A stretch of DNA of 64,000 bases from Scleropages formosus (taxonomy: Eukaryota > Chordata > Actinopteri > Osteoglossiformes > Osteoglossidae): NCBI RefSeq assembly GCF_900964775.1, contig NC_041817.1, positions 16,448,783 through 16,512,782 on the forward strand, in the 5' to 3' direction. Of this stretch, positions 1-37,819 are shown in pieces (positions within the stretch are counted from its first letter, which is position 1; every line of letters begins with the position of its first letter). Under the pieces are notes generated by a model. The model made no database searches, was not told the origin of the DNA, and saw only the letters and a program-made list of their open reading frames with translations. A program made the position numbers and the translations under genes.

Positions 1-17824
<17,824 letters not shown>

Positions 17825-20800
17825 ACCTTTTGGAGGGCGGGGTATCACACCTGTTCCATTCCACTAAACCCAGCCAAGCTGTCAGTCAAACTTTCTTTTC
17901 TACTTCAGTGTTCTGTGATTGGAAACCTCCTCTTCTGTCTCTTTTGCCAAGAAGAAGAAAATGTCTTAATTGCTTCTGCTATGCAGCTTTTATTTTGTTT
18001 GTCCAAAATAGCAAGCAGATACAGTGGGGGAAACTAGGGACAGCAGATCTCGTCTCTAAAGAGATGCATCCAGGAAAAGAAGTGCTACTTTAACCATTGT
18101 GACCGTTTGAGCGGGGCCACTGGTGTATAAACTACTTGCTGTGGGTAGCTGGACATGAGGAAGGAGGAGAAAGAGCAGAAATTCTAGTCTGTTAGTGTTA
18201 TTTATTGAGCAGTATTTAGGGGACTAATCTCTAAAGAGAAGAAGCATGAGGACAAACTTCAGGCCGATGAAGGTATGTTTGGAACAAGTGAGTTCTTGAG
18301 GTCGGCCGCAGAAGATGAGATGGTAAGGAAGCATCTATGCTCTTGCATTTACTTGGTTTTGGTTCACCATGCAGCTGAAAGCATCTGTAAATATGCCACC
18401 TCGTCCTTGTGCATAGAGAAGAACCAGTGTACAGAAGTGTAGCAACGTGTCGGGATGTGAGTCGTGTCACTGTGGAGTGGTGGTGATAGCAGCAGGCCGT
18501 TCCATTGGCTTTAAGACATTCTTACAATTCAGTGGGCTGAAAATGAACTTTCGACAACACCAAAGATCAAAGAGTTTGTCAAGGCCTTGGTCACCAGCGA
18601 GTGACGACGTCTTTGAAAATAACTGGCTATGCCACATCGGTGCTTTGACACTTTGAGAAGTGGACTGTAGACCGGGGTAAAACAGGGAGATGGTCATGTG
18701 GATTTGAACTTTTATCTGTAAGTGTATTCTGTAATTTTATCTTGGTAAATTTGTAGCGGATATAAGTAAAATAAGAAATACTGAATCATAAATACACTTT
18801 TGTCTCATCTGGGAATGTTGGATGTGCTATAAGGCATACTTGCCTGTCTGGATTTACAGTGACCATAACTATCCTCTTTATTACAGGATTGCAGTGTTTA
18901 CAACAGATAAATTTCCAAACTACTCAGACCAGATTTGTTAGCCTAAAATTTTCGTACTTTGTAACTGTATTAAAATGATTAACAGTTTTTAAGTTCTTGT
19001 TCATACCAGGCAGTAAAGACCATTAAGGTGACCATTAAATGCATCAGCATCACTTTTAGTGAGCGCCACGAGGAACAGTAATACTGCAACACCAGCGCTT
19101 TCAACAAGCCGAGAGACAAAACACCCCAACCGACAACACCAGCCGAAACGCAGGAACAGCATTGCCAAGACAGCAGCACGTTTAGGGTTTGGGTTTAGGG
19201 TATTTAACGAACATTGAGAGGAACAGAAACGCAACAAAAGCACTGTATCAACGCACACACAGAGGGACATTCCATACTGTAATCGTACTCTGTCAGACCC
19301 TTCTGTCCTTAATTTTAAGTGCGATTTGGCACAGGGACAATGTGATGAGCGGGTATTCCAGGAGCATTGTCTGCAGAAGGTGAAGACGTGGGGTCATGTG
19401 ACTGTTGGACTCTTCCCACTGTGAATTACACAGACATCAGAGAGGGGGTCACCCGGGTGCACGGTCATTAGCCGTGACCACCAGGCGTTTCCTCGATAAT
19501 CTGTACTGTGCTCATTGTCGACAGTTTCGTCGCAGCTTTTCGACTGTAGCGGAATGCCTTGTTCCACTTTGTGGTGGGGCAGCTGGGAGATTCTGCATCC
19601 CCAGCAGAGGGCGCACACACATATCGGCCTAAAGCTGCACTGCAGGCGGCCGCACGCTCCTCTGTCGTATTTTGCCTTGAGCGGGGCGGCGTTTAGCGTT
19701 TCGAGGATGTGCTTTGTGTTTTTTATTTGACCTTTATTCTCTTTGTGTTGTTACTATCGTGATCAAGGTTGCCTACTGGGAAGATTGTACTTGAATACTT
19801 CAGCTTGTTTCTCACTGTTAGAGCCCTAGCGTTCTATTTCAGCATCTCTTTTACCGCTTAAACACAGATACATAAGAACATTTAAAATGCCCTTTTTTTC
19901 CCCACTTAGAACTGGTTAGAGTTTTTATACTCAGGAATGTAAAAATACATTTCTTTCAAATGTATATGTAACATATTGTAGACATTGAGGTATTAGATGC
20001 ACAACGTACTCTTTCAGCAGATATTACTGTATTATCTCCAGGAAGAATGTTATGCCCCAGGACATGAACTCAGACTCTGTTTCGAGCTCCATTAAATGTT
20101 GTCTTATCTTTATCTTTTATTAGTAGCCTAAAGCAGGTGTTACTGCAGGAGAGGCAAAGTGTGTAGAGATGAAGCAGATAGATGGGAACTTGTGTGCAAA
20201 AAAGTGACAGATCAGTCTTGGTTGTGCTGCATGTAATGATTCTGTTAGAGACAGTGCTTGGCATAAATTAGATTGATCAGTGTATTGTTAGTTTTACTTT
20301 GAAGGATTTTTTTTTTTTTTTTTTTTTTTATAAAATGTTGTGCTTTTCAATCTAGTCCATCATCTCTTCTCCAGTGTGAGTAAACCGAGGCTGCCTGTAC
20401 GACGTGAACGTATTAAAGCTACATTTCTTTAAAAATGTCTGTCTACAAGTACTTGTTCAGCCACACAACACAATGGCACTGGAGTCAAAGAGCTAGTTGT
20501 TAGGTAATACCATACTGGCTTGTCTTGATGGGCCACAGACAAATATTTATCCAGAATTCCTTGCTGGTATAGGGCCATTGTTAGCTGATAGTTATCAAAA
20601 CAATGAAGCAATTAAGAGCATTTCTTTGTTAGTTATAACTATGGCTTCTTTTGTTTTTGCAAAGAAAAACTCTTCCAGAATTAAACAAATTTTTAATATG
20701 TGATATTACAGTACAGTTGTGTGATACAACAGTGGGGCAAAATTAGTAAAATTTTACTTGTCATTCTTGTATTTTTACCTGCAGTGAACATTTATATCAC

Positions 20801-22063
20801 TATTATGCCAAAATAAAAGCTATTGATGTAATTGCAAAAGGGGCAAATATGTTTCAGCTTTTGATGGATGAAATTATCATTGTTTTAAGTGTCAGCACCA
20901 ACGTGGTACCGGACATCAACCAAATTCCCACTGATCATACCGTGAGTAATGACTGCACACATCCCCATAAGTGTGTATGTCCCATGAACTAAACTGATAT
21001 GGACATTCCACTGCAGTCAGAGGTCACTGAATAAAGTTACTTCCAGTGGATTCAATTATGTGTTGATGAGAATATCATCTTTGAGTGGATGTTGCAGGTG
21101 GTGCTGCACTGAAATCTCTCTGAATGCTTCCTGAAGGCCAGCAAGGAAAGCACTGATCATTCCTGTCCCCTCTGCTGTTTCACAACAGACTGCAGCCATG
21201 ATGGACAGCACTCTGAGTACAACATGTGGGTTTTAGATTAAAACATCCCCAGCAGTAATACTTTTAATAATACAGGTAAGTAGCCACACATTACTTCTCT
21301 TAAAGAGATAAAAATTGTGGTGTGTATAACAAATTCTTAGCATCACATTCTTTAAATAAAATCACCCATCTGAGGCACCTGCTGCTAAACTTAGCATGAA
21401 TGGGACCTTGACACTTTTACCATCATTTAACACCAAAGTTTTAATACTTTGTAACTGTTCATTCTATGACTCCAAGCCCAAGTGTGATGAGGGACTTGAA
21501 AGGCATAAATCCCTTTAAAGTTCTGATACTAAATGCATTACTTTTACATTTTTTTCTTTGCATAACACAATCTGTTCCTATCGATTGTCTATAAGAAATG
21601 AAACCCTTAAGCATAATATTCCTCCATCTTTAAAAACATACATACAGATTGTTACATGTTTTCATGAAAGGTATAGAACCCTGCTTTAAACCCTAACACT
21701 GAGGGACTTTTTGCACCCAAAGATGTACATATAGCACCTCTAATCTGTCCACGCAGGGCTGCAGCACTTTGAAGAAAGGCCTGTGATATGAACACATACA
21801 ATAGCTGATTTGATATTTAGTAATGACACATGATCAGTCTTCCATGTTGAATACATTTTCATTACACCTCCCCATCTCATAGGTTCAATGCTGCTTAGTG
21901 AACCTCAGTCTTCCTGTAAAACCACAGACCTGACCAAGGAGAACTGTGCTTGTAAAAATATGTGCACCAGCATGTGTGTATATGCACACAAAAGAGAGAG
22001 ATAAAGATGGTTGTCCAAACACGCAAAGAGCAAGACACACAGCAGCTGCTAGCTGCCCTTCAC
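17825..22063. other. FAM117B 3' UTR and spacer to ICA1L
   Basis: After the FAM117B stop codon no further coding exon can be supported on either strand. The first part is presumably FAM117B 3' UTR; I could not settle on a polyadenylation signal. A GC-richer stretch around 19050-19700 holds a CTCF-like motif (19601-19614) and a short TTAGGG-like run (about 19188-19200). The stretch 20700-22060 is AT-rich, with nothing recognised except the expected ICA1L 3' UTR. Confidence 0.6.
19601..19614 (+). promoter_or_regulatory. CTCF-like motif
   Basis: CCAGCAGAGGGCGC fits the vertebrate CTCF core CCASYAGRKGGCRS at every position. It lies in the spacer between the convergent FAM117B and ICA1L genes. Sequence match only; occupancy unknown. 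Confidence 0.45.
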
Positions 22064-29223
<7,160 letters not shown>

Positions 29224-29983
29224 TTACTTCAGGATCACTATGTCATTTACTACATTGCCTATATCATATCTTTAAAACTCCAGCTTGTTTACTTTATTAC
29301 TCATAAGCCGAATTCTGGTTTCGTGTTTACAATAAATAATTAACCCTAATGCATGTAAAAACGCTAGGAAACCGACAGTAACAAGTGGAACATTTCAGAA
29401 ACGTCTGTTATAGCAGTCACTTGTCAAGGAAGAGAGTTGAAAAGAGATGATGAACGGAAAGTCGGTTTTGTCAGGAGTTCAGTACTGACTGTTAGTGACA
29501 TGTTTCAATCAATGGAGACACATGATACACAAGCGACGTGCCCACCCAGCAGAGGAACACGGAAAAAAAAAAAACCCCTGTCGATAGTTACACGGAGAAG
29601 AAGGGTTCTTGTCTTTATCCCGCGCGACAAACGGCTGGACACGAGCTCAGCTGTGCGCACCGCGCGCTCTCCGGATGGAGCAGCACGGACTAGGACTCCT
29701 AGAGGAGGAGGAGGGAGAGAGAGAGGACAGGCTGTGCCTGTGAGAAACAGCGAGACAGCAGAGCGCTCACCACACGGCTGGCCGGCGAAACACACCCGGC
29801 TCTAACAAATGGACGCGCTTCTCGTCGTTCTTTTAACAACCACTCTTGTGCAATAATGCGCTTCACCTCCAGGACGTTACCTTCGCTTCGTGCGAGGAAC
29901 ACAGCTGATGCGCCTCGCCTCCTCCATCCAGTATTTCAGTAACGCTGAAAGGCCAGGATGTAGAAGGGCGCCGGTCCTCCGTG

Positions 29984-29997
29984 CCGCCTGGGGGCGC
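29984..29997 (+). promoter_or_regulatory. Weak CTCF-like motif
   Basis: CCGCCTGGGGGCGC matches the CTCF core except at two positions. It sits in the GC-rich block upstream of ICA1L. Confidence 0.25.
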
Positions 29998-30754
29998 TAC
30001 AGTGGCACCTGAACGCACAAGGTGCAGCTGGAAGACACGCTGAGCTGCGTTGAGGGCGTAACTACTCTGAGATGTGTTTTCATTACGCTTCGACATAATA
30101 ACAATAATTGTAAGCAGTTGTTAAGTCCAAACTGCTAATAATGCCTTAGCATGGCAAGTCCTGTATTAGTAACAGGTAAGATATAAAATGCAAGAAAAAT
30201 ACTAGAGAAGACAAACTTGATGACAAATTTAAGTTTTTATTACAAAATTACAAGGGATACACGTGTGAATAAAATCATTTAAATAAACAAAATCAGGACT
30301 TAATAGATTTTTAAACGTAAATTTGACAAAACAGATCTAAATACATTTAAAGAGTCCATAAATTAAAAACCTATTAAACTACTATGCAAGCCAAACGTAA
30401 AAGCCAGCATGACAAGAAGATGAAGATTTGTCGTGTTTCAACAAATTAATGATTTTATGAGCACATATGAAAGAAACATAGTATAGTTTCACATTTTAGA
30501 ACAGAAATGCCATACTGAAAGTGATTATTTTAAGTGCTACACAGTATGTTATGTTGTGGAAATCTTTTGACCCTCTAAATTCTGGAATGTAGTCGTAATG
30601 CTGAAAGCAGCAATGTAAAATATAAAAAAAATTTTAGTCATTTCTCATTGCTGGTTACATTGCTACTGTTGATACAATACTAATGCAAACATAGCAGACT
30701 AAAAATATGCATTATTAAAACACATTCATTACATTATTACTGCAACCCAATGAT

Positions 30755-31036
30755 AGTGGCCTGCGAGTGTCAAAACTCATTGGTTTCCTGGCGTAACACC
30801 AATTTTCGCGTTGCGTTCAGTGTCCAATATGGCAGCAGCAAATGGCGAGTAGAACCCGGATAAAAACAAAAGTTGGGTAGATGTTTGTGAAAGGACGGTG
30901 GCCCCCGAGTGTCAAAAGTCGTTGGTTGTCTTTGTATAGACGCTTTTCGCGTTTCGCTTCCTGTCAAGCATGGCGGGAGCGAACAGCCAGTAGAGTGGCG
31001 GCCGGACGAAGACGAGGTTGAGTAGACTCGTTCTGG
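30755..31036 (+). repeat. Diverged tandem duplication (2 x ~140 bp), CARF upstream region
   Basis: Unit 1 starts near 30755 (gtggcctgcgagtgtcaaaa) and unit 2 near 30897 (gtggcccccgagtgtcaaaa). Both continue in the same order with a 'gttggttgtc/cattggtttc' type block, a ttttcgcgtt block, a tATGGC block and a ttg-gtag/gag-tag block. They differ at many positions, so the duplication is old. Confidence 0.7.
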
Positions 31037-31215
31037 ATTTTCGTTCCTTCCTCTGTTTGTCTGCAGTCGCGCGCCGCGCACAGGGAGCCGTTTAAAGGGC
31101 CAGAATCGGACGGGCCGTTTGCTCGAGTTTCACCGTGTCATTCGCATCGTCTTCTGACTTTCTTTGTCACCGAGTCTCTGCTCCTTAAGTTATTGTAAAA
31201 TCCAACATGGCGTTG
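30825..31215 (+). promoter_or_regulatory. Three YY1-like motifs at the probable CARF promoter
   Basis: caatATGGCagc (about 30825), caagcATGGCGGGag (about 30965) and ccaacATGGCgttg (about 31202) resemble the YY1 promoter motif AAnATGGCGGC, all on the plus strand. Two come from the tandem duplication. Such clusters mark TATA-less vertebrate promoters; use by CARF is inference. Confidence 0.45.
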
Positions 31216-31479
31216 TCACGAATGTTCTTTTTTTTTTAAAAAAAAAAAAAAAAAAAAAACTGTCTAAAATAAATTGCGAGGTTTCACCTCGAATTGAGTG
31301 TAATAATTTACATAAAATTAGCATCCCAGTCTGGCCTCGACTCGGGCACGGCTCGTTAGATATAAAATAGATTAAATAAACACATTCATCCTCACAATAT
31401 GCTAAGTTTCAGCCGAGCTCATCTTACCTGCACACACATTAAAAGTAATATTGAAATAAATTGCATATTTGGTTGATGG

Positions 31480-31501
31480 TATATATATATATATATATAT
31501 C
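31480..31501 (+). repeat. (AT)n microsatellite
   Basis: About 11 AT units in AT-rich sequence upstream of CARF. Confidence 0.85.
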
Positions 31502-31876
31502 ATTATTATATAAAAATTGTTCATATACAAGCACTCTCCTTAGTGCCCTGTTGCGAAGATTATCAAATTAATCACTTTTTCCATTTTAATGTATGTGCAT
31601 TTTTCTACTACTTACAGTATTAGTGGTTTATTATTGTACGATTGTCTCGATTAAGGATCCAAGCAAATAAAAATAGTCCAGGAAACTGCTGCTTGTTGAG
31701 AAAAGGATAAAGTGTAGAGAATGACCAAGTTTTCCGATTCTCTACAGTTTATCCCTTTCTTATGGATCGCGGAGTTAAGGCACCACGTACGTGTTGCGTA
31801 TTTTCTGGACGTGTACGCAAATGCTCAGACGCGCGTGCGACTGAAGAGGCCCTTGTGTCGCTCAAGTGTGCAGGAC

Positions 31877-34800
31877 ATGGATGAGCAAGTGGATGGCGTG
31901 GAGCGTGTGACAGAGACCCCGAGCCACCCGGACACCCACATCTTCAAGGCAGAGGACAATGTGCAGGAGAACAGGAAGGTCACTACTGCTACCTGTCTTT
32001 TCTCACGAAGCACCGAGTACAGAGCTGTGATTCTTGGTGCTTCGGGATGAGTTTGACAGACTTTCGAAGTGTAAAAATGAACAGAATTACCGAGTTAAAA
32101 CTCATATCACTTGGGAATGCTGAAAGCAGACCTGTAGGGTAATGCATCTTTTGAGTCTTGGGATGAGCTCCATGTTTGCAATCTAAGGTGTCACTTCTGC
32201 TGTAAATGTTGTTGCAAGACAGATGCCTGCTGAGGGAACTCTTGACTCACAGGAACATCCAGTCGCCATGCTGGTTGCGGATGACTCCCAGCACGGCCAG
32301 AACCCGTCTGAACCTGGAGATCGGAGCAGCCGGTCGGAGCAGTTGATCATCTTCGATCAGAATGGTCAGGCTCTTCAGTGTGATCGCATGGTGAGAATTC
32401 TACATTACATGACCGCCCCCGGCATCACAGTTTAGAACCTGTGCTTCTGTGCTGAATTTTTCTTTTTTGCTTTACTGGAGTCTTCCTTTCCCCAGGTGAT
32501 TGTAACAGGGCAGTCAGAGGGTGAATTATATGTCCTTCCATCAAGTCATTTGGGCAGGGCACAAGTGTTGCTTCCTCAAGGGGGACTGTTGGATATCGCT
32601 GACTCGACAGGTACTGGTCACGCTTTGGTTTGCCTCCTGCACAGCTTCTCTTTCATCCCCAGTGGTTTTAGTTTGCCCCTCCGCAGACATTCTCTGTGAG
32701 TGATGGAGAAGACCTCAGCCCACAGCCTTTGGGATTCTGCTCCCCTCCTTCACTGTGTTTCAGGTCCCTGCGAGGAGAAGACAGTCCATGAAGAGCTCCA
32801 GACCGTCACCATGACGGCAATCGCCAACAGCACACCCGGACTAACTGTGGTGACACCACCCCCAGGCGCGCCCACAGAAGCAGCAGAAAAGTTAGCATTC
32901 ATTAAGATAAGATGATTTTTTTCAGCTGCAGTTGGGACTGAACTTCATTGTCTTTTGCTTCCAAATATGTATTAGTTTTTCCAAAAAAAGTTCCCCATGG
33001 ACCTGTAGCTATTTGAAACAGTAGAAATTCCAGTAAACAAATACATGTAGGGTTTTTTGCTTTATTATTTTGGAGGTGGTTATTTCCATGAGAGAGGACT
33101 CTGAGAAAACTATCTCATTTAGCTCTCCAGACTGCTTCACAGAGCCCCTACAGCCTCTGCCACCCAGTGCTCCCAGTTGGGCTCATAGACTGCACAACTG
33201 TGAGGTCAGTTGGCTCAAATATCTCACGCACAAAAATTCACACATGGAATTGCGTGCACATGCACACACACATATACGTATATAAATGACTAATCCTAGG
33301 CATCCTTGCTAACCTGCCTTGTCTTACCACTTTGTTGGAGCAGAAGATCGGGGAGTCGTATCGGGGTTTCTGCACCACAGAGACTGAGCTGGAGGCTGTG
33401 CTGATGCTTCACAAGCAGGAAACCCACAGTGTGTTTGGGACCCGTCAGTCTCCATCCCCTGCCAAGCCTGCTACACGCCTCATGTGGAAATCGCAATACG
33501 TGCCATATGATGGGATCCCCTTTGTTAATGCAGGTAAGCCAGTGGTAACCAGACGTGACAGGTGCATCAAGTGTGTTCTTCATCAAGGCTGTTTCCAGGG
33601 GTCCAAGGGATGAACTTGTGACCATCGAGTCTCACCTTAGTAGCCTGTCACTGTAGGCCTTAATTCTTGGCTATCACCATGGGTAATGCTTAACTTGAAA
33701 TGTACATTAATTTTGTATTGGGATGTTGGTGTCAATTAATTTCCACATCTGTCATTTCAGGCAGCAGGGCCATCGTTATGGAGTGCCAGTTTGGACCTCG
33801 ACGGAAGGGCCTCCAGCCTAAGAAGGTGACTGAGCAGGAAAACAGCCAGAATCCTCAGTACAAGGCTACTTGCCCTGCCAGGTATGTTTCACACAGAGCA
33901 TCCCCGTTGCAGTCTGCAGAATCCACAACCTGGATGTGCAGATACATCCTGCATAACATCCGCAGGATCCGTCCTTACCTCACAAGACTCTGGCCAACTA
34001 CTACTCCAGGCCATGGTGACATCCCATCTGGACTACTGCAACTCTCTCCTGTCTGGCCTTCCCGCTACTGCCATCAAACCTCTACAGCTGATACAGAATG
34101 CTGCTGCACGAGTTGTGTTTGACTTGCCGAAGCGTTCGCACGTACCTCCTCTACTCGTTTCTCTGCACTGGCTTCCTATAGCTGCCCGGATCAAATTTAA
34201 GACCCTGGTTATAGCCTACAAATGCATCAGTAGAACTGCTCCCAGCTATCCACAAGACTCGATCAACCGCTACACCCCAACCAGACCGCTACGCTCTTCC
34301 ACATCTGCTTGCTTGGTGGTCCTGCGCACGAAAGGTAAAGCACGGAGGTTCTCGGTTCTGGCTCCGTTGCGGTGGAACGACCTCCCCCTCTCACTCAGAA
34401 CCGCTGAAACTCTGACCACATTTAAAAAGGGTCTGAAAACACACTTCTTCCAGACTCACTTTGCCCATGATGTCTTAAGTTCATGTTAAGGTATAAATGT
34501 TCATGCACCGTAACTTTAAGTTCATGTCCAGATAAGCCTTCTAACAACTACTCCTGTGATGTATGTAAATGTTCGTATCTCAAAAAAAAATTAGTAGGAA
34601 GGTGATCAGGAATCGTCGATATTCTGAGTTTTATGCAGCTACTCGTGTGATGAACATTGGTGCATATGGTGGAAAGAAACTGTACTTAATCACTCATCTG
34701 CAACTATGTTTCTCTTTCTCCTAATGTAATGCACAAATTGTATTTTCTGTGAGATGTACATCGCTTTGGAGAAAACGTAATCCAAAAAGGATCAGCGATC

Positions 34801-36795
34801 TCTAAATCTTTTCTTTTTAATAAGTGCTGGGAAGATTTCCAACACCTCTCTCAAACATTTGTAAATAATGTTGTCCTTTCCAGATACGTGCCTAATAATG
34901 AAATCTAATACCGATTTTCTTATTGCAGGATTTACATTAAAAAGGTGCGGAAATTTCCAGAATACAGTGTGCCTACAGACCCAAAGGTGGACAAGAAAGT
35001 GGTCCGTCAGGAGCAGGAGAAAGCCTTCTTCAACTTGAAGAAGAGTTTATGGGATGCAGGTGGAGTCCTACGGTATATGATCCCAGATTTCCTCTGGATT
35101 GACAAGCATATATTTATTTACATGTGCTGTTTCATGATCTAACCTCTGAAGGTTAACTGTGCCACCAGGTATTATGTCCAACTGCCAACACAGAAAGCCC
35201 ATCTCTACCATGATGTGGACCCACCTCTCCTGCCCCCATCTCCTGTCCAATTGCCCCTGCCAAACAAGGAGGAGCTTCTAGAGAACAAGAATGACAGGAT
35301 GGCGAGGGAAGGGGTTGACACAGAGCAGGCAGAGGATGGAAGCTGCGTGCCCTCTCGTTTGCATCCTCGCGTGGCAGAGAAAATCTGTGAGCTGGTAGCA
35401 CAAGGCCACAGTCAGGTGTACACAGTTCGCAAGCAGCTTAGGTCAGTGTCAGATAAATTATTTCAGTCTTGGGAGTAAAAAGGCAAGATGTAGCAGTCAG
35501 TAGTACATCCTTCATCTTTGCAGGAAGTTTGTGGAGCGAGAGATGTTCAAGTCGGATGAGGTCCCCGAGAGGCACAACCTCTGCTATTTCCCCACGGTGA
35601 ACGATATTAAGAACCACATTCATGAGGCTCAGAAGGCACTGCAGCAGAACAGGGCAGACCTTGGAGTTTCAGCCACAGACACACAGGTGACATTTTCTAG
35701 TTCTTTTGGCCTTTTCAAGAACAAATTGCCTTTTTCTTGAGCTTAGATGTTGATCCTTGAATAGATTTGTAACCATGTTTTCAGCTTGTTCTCCTGTTGT
35801 TCCTCAGTGGACAACAGATGCCGAAAACCCCTTGACCGAGACTGTGACCCTTACCCTGACTCAGACCCCTGGGCCGGTAGAAGGTAAATTTTATGTATTT
35901 CTGCTTAGTACCACAGTTAATCAAGCACATGTGTAAGACTAACAAACTTGTGTTTATATGTGAGACAGTGGCTCAGAAGACTGGGGTTCTGGAGGGGACT
36001 GAAACCATGTCCCCAGAGGCAGTCCAGCTCTTCAGCTCCCTCACTGCCATACAGCCCAAGATCTTTGCACAACTGCGAGTGAGTTGCCTGTACCACACAA
36101 TTGTCAGAGCCAAGTATTCTCCTAATGTGTTTACTAGTGATAGGTTGATTATTACTGCCATTACAAATCTGTTTCTTGAATCCTTGATTACTACCATGCT
36201 CCGGTTCTGACAGGGTATCCAGCTCCAGCCAGTCCTGTGCCCAGGTGAAGGACTTCCCCCTCAGCCACCAGTAGCCCTGTCCTGTTCTGGTCCAGAACTT
36301 CTGGACCCATCCAACCAGAACCAATTTCTCCAGCCTAGCGCCTCCTTGGTAGAGGGTATTTCCCTAACAGACAGCTCTGGGCTGCTGGGCATGGGGCAGC
36401 TTGTCAGTGTATCAGTTTTGGGGGATGGCCCCTCTGACAGCAGGGTGCAGCAAATTCTTCTGGGAGATGCACAGACCATCCCTGTGCAAATTGTGGAGGC
36501 AGCTGATATCGGTGAGACTAGTTTCATTCTACAGCATCACACTAAAACAGGTAGAGATGACAAATTGGTCCCCCGTAGCTCTCACAAAGAACTATACCAG
36601 TATTGTACCACCCACTTCAAATACCAAAGAAATAACCACAGTTACATGAGCACATTGCTTTCAAGTAAAGGAAGTCTTACTCAGCTGTGGAGTGGAGGCC
36701 AACTTTCACACTATTACTTTCTTTCAGCAGGAAACAGTCCAGGGGAGCAGATCAAGTGCAACAGGATTTACCCTCCAGCACCTTCTGGGGACTGA
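31877..36795 (+). CDS. carf: CARF (calcium-responsive transcription factor)
   Basis: Nuclear transcription factor; the mammalian protein (ALS2CR8) binds the calcium-response element CaRE1 of the BDNF promoter. Exons: 31877-31978, 32223-32390, 32496-32610, 32764-32890, 33093-33204, 33344-33533, 33761-33881, 34929-35072, 35169-35441, 35524-35686, 35808-35883, 35969-36078, 36214-36511 and about 36728-36795; about 688 aa (human 725). The conserved core starts near residue 209: [20 protein letters not shown], then a [13 protein letters not shown] block, [43 protein letters not shown], and a block ending [20 protein letters not shown]. The C-terminal [20 protein letters not shown] block matches the human tail. 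Weak points are the first donor (gtcact), the acceptor of the 33093 exon, and the last exon, which shows no human similarity; the same stop at 36793-36795 is reached with or without the last splice. The start was chosen because an acceptor-like tgtgcag lies 4 bases before this ATG. Confidence 0.9.
33905..34790 (+). mobile_element. L2/CR1-type LINE 3' end in CARF intron 7
   Basis: An open frame to 34489 encodes the C-terminal end of the LINE ORF2: [70 protein letters not shown] and [11 protein letters not shown] 3' UTR follows, ending in gatgtacatcgctttggaga. 5'-truncated, and the frame shifts once near 33990-34020. Same family as the inverted copy at 4168-4975. Confidence 0.88.
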
Positions 36796-37819
36796 AAAAC
36801 AAGGACCAGTGGTGTGCAGATACAGGACTGGGTTATTCCAGCATGTACACATGTGGGCCATTTCAGTCTTTTATGGCGTAAGGACCATGGAGGAGACCAA
36901 GTTCTCAGGACAAACTTTGGGATCCGCTGGGGGCAGGTACCCAAGTTGAATCTTCACTGGGTTTGTGCTGAGGTACATGGAAAGTGTGGATTTATGAAAT
37001 AAATCCAGCAGCACTATGCAAAGCATATGCTTCTTCATAATGTTTCTGACATCTGAGGACAAGGCTTGCTAGCCACACATTGTTTACTCAATTTCTTTGG
37101 ATATGTTCTGTCACGTTTCAACTGAAACTGGTTTCAATACACAGTAGATTATCTAGTAGACTGGTACAACAAGCAGCTCAAGGGAAAGTGCATCCCTTTC
37201 AAATGGATCTGATTTAACAAAATTAAGTACTTAATGCTGCATCTGTAAATTTTGGGCTATAGGAGAGACATCACCAGTTTTGACAAGATTTTTGGTCCTG
37301 ACATTGCAGAACAATCAAGCATTTAAAGCTACAAAAGCAGACATTTAATCTCATCATGTCAAGAGCTAAGGAACAAGTGTAAAATGAATGCATTTAATTC
37401 AGTATAGTACAGATGCCTGGGTACCAGAAGCCTTATGTGGTAAAGATGCATTCTCCAAACAGCTGTTCAGATATAATTGCTTTGATTAAACAAAAGACAT
37501 TTCTCTACACCTTGGAACAATGAGCAGGGAAATGACTGACCTTCACATCAAAAGCTGAGCAAAATTCAGATATTCTATTATATGAAAATCAGCAGTCACA
37601 TTTGCTTTTCCCCTCTTTGAAAACAGTTTACTAAAAAAAAAAAAAGTTTTACCTGTTAAATAATAAAAGCATTGTTCAATGAGTCCTGGATCGTAGTTGC
37701 AGTCTTGTTATGCTCCTGTAGTCAGAACTCATGCTGGCACCCTCTGAAATTCCTCCCCAACTAATCTGGGCATGTGCAATGGTAGAAAAAGAAAAGAGAG
37801 AAAAAAAAAAGTCCAATTC
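36796..37819. other. Convergent 3' ends of CARF and NOP58
   Basis: Spacer between the CARF stop and the NOP58 stop. It holds the CARF 3' UTR with AATAAA at 36998-37003 and presumably the NOP58 3' UTR on the other strand. No repeat or coding exon recognised. Confidence 0.6.
36998..37003 (+). terminator. CARF polyadenylation signal
   Basis: AATAAA about 200 bases after the CARF stop codon. Confidence 0.55.

Noticed and set aside
19185-19201. Telomere-like ttaggg repeats
   Set aside because: Only two or three imperfect units (tttagggtttgggtttaggg); too short to call an interstitial telomere.
33700-34122. 140-codon plus-strand frame overlapping CARF exon 33761-33881
   Set aside because: It is the CARF exon read through its donor into the LINE; not an alternative CARF form without transcript evidence.
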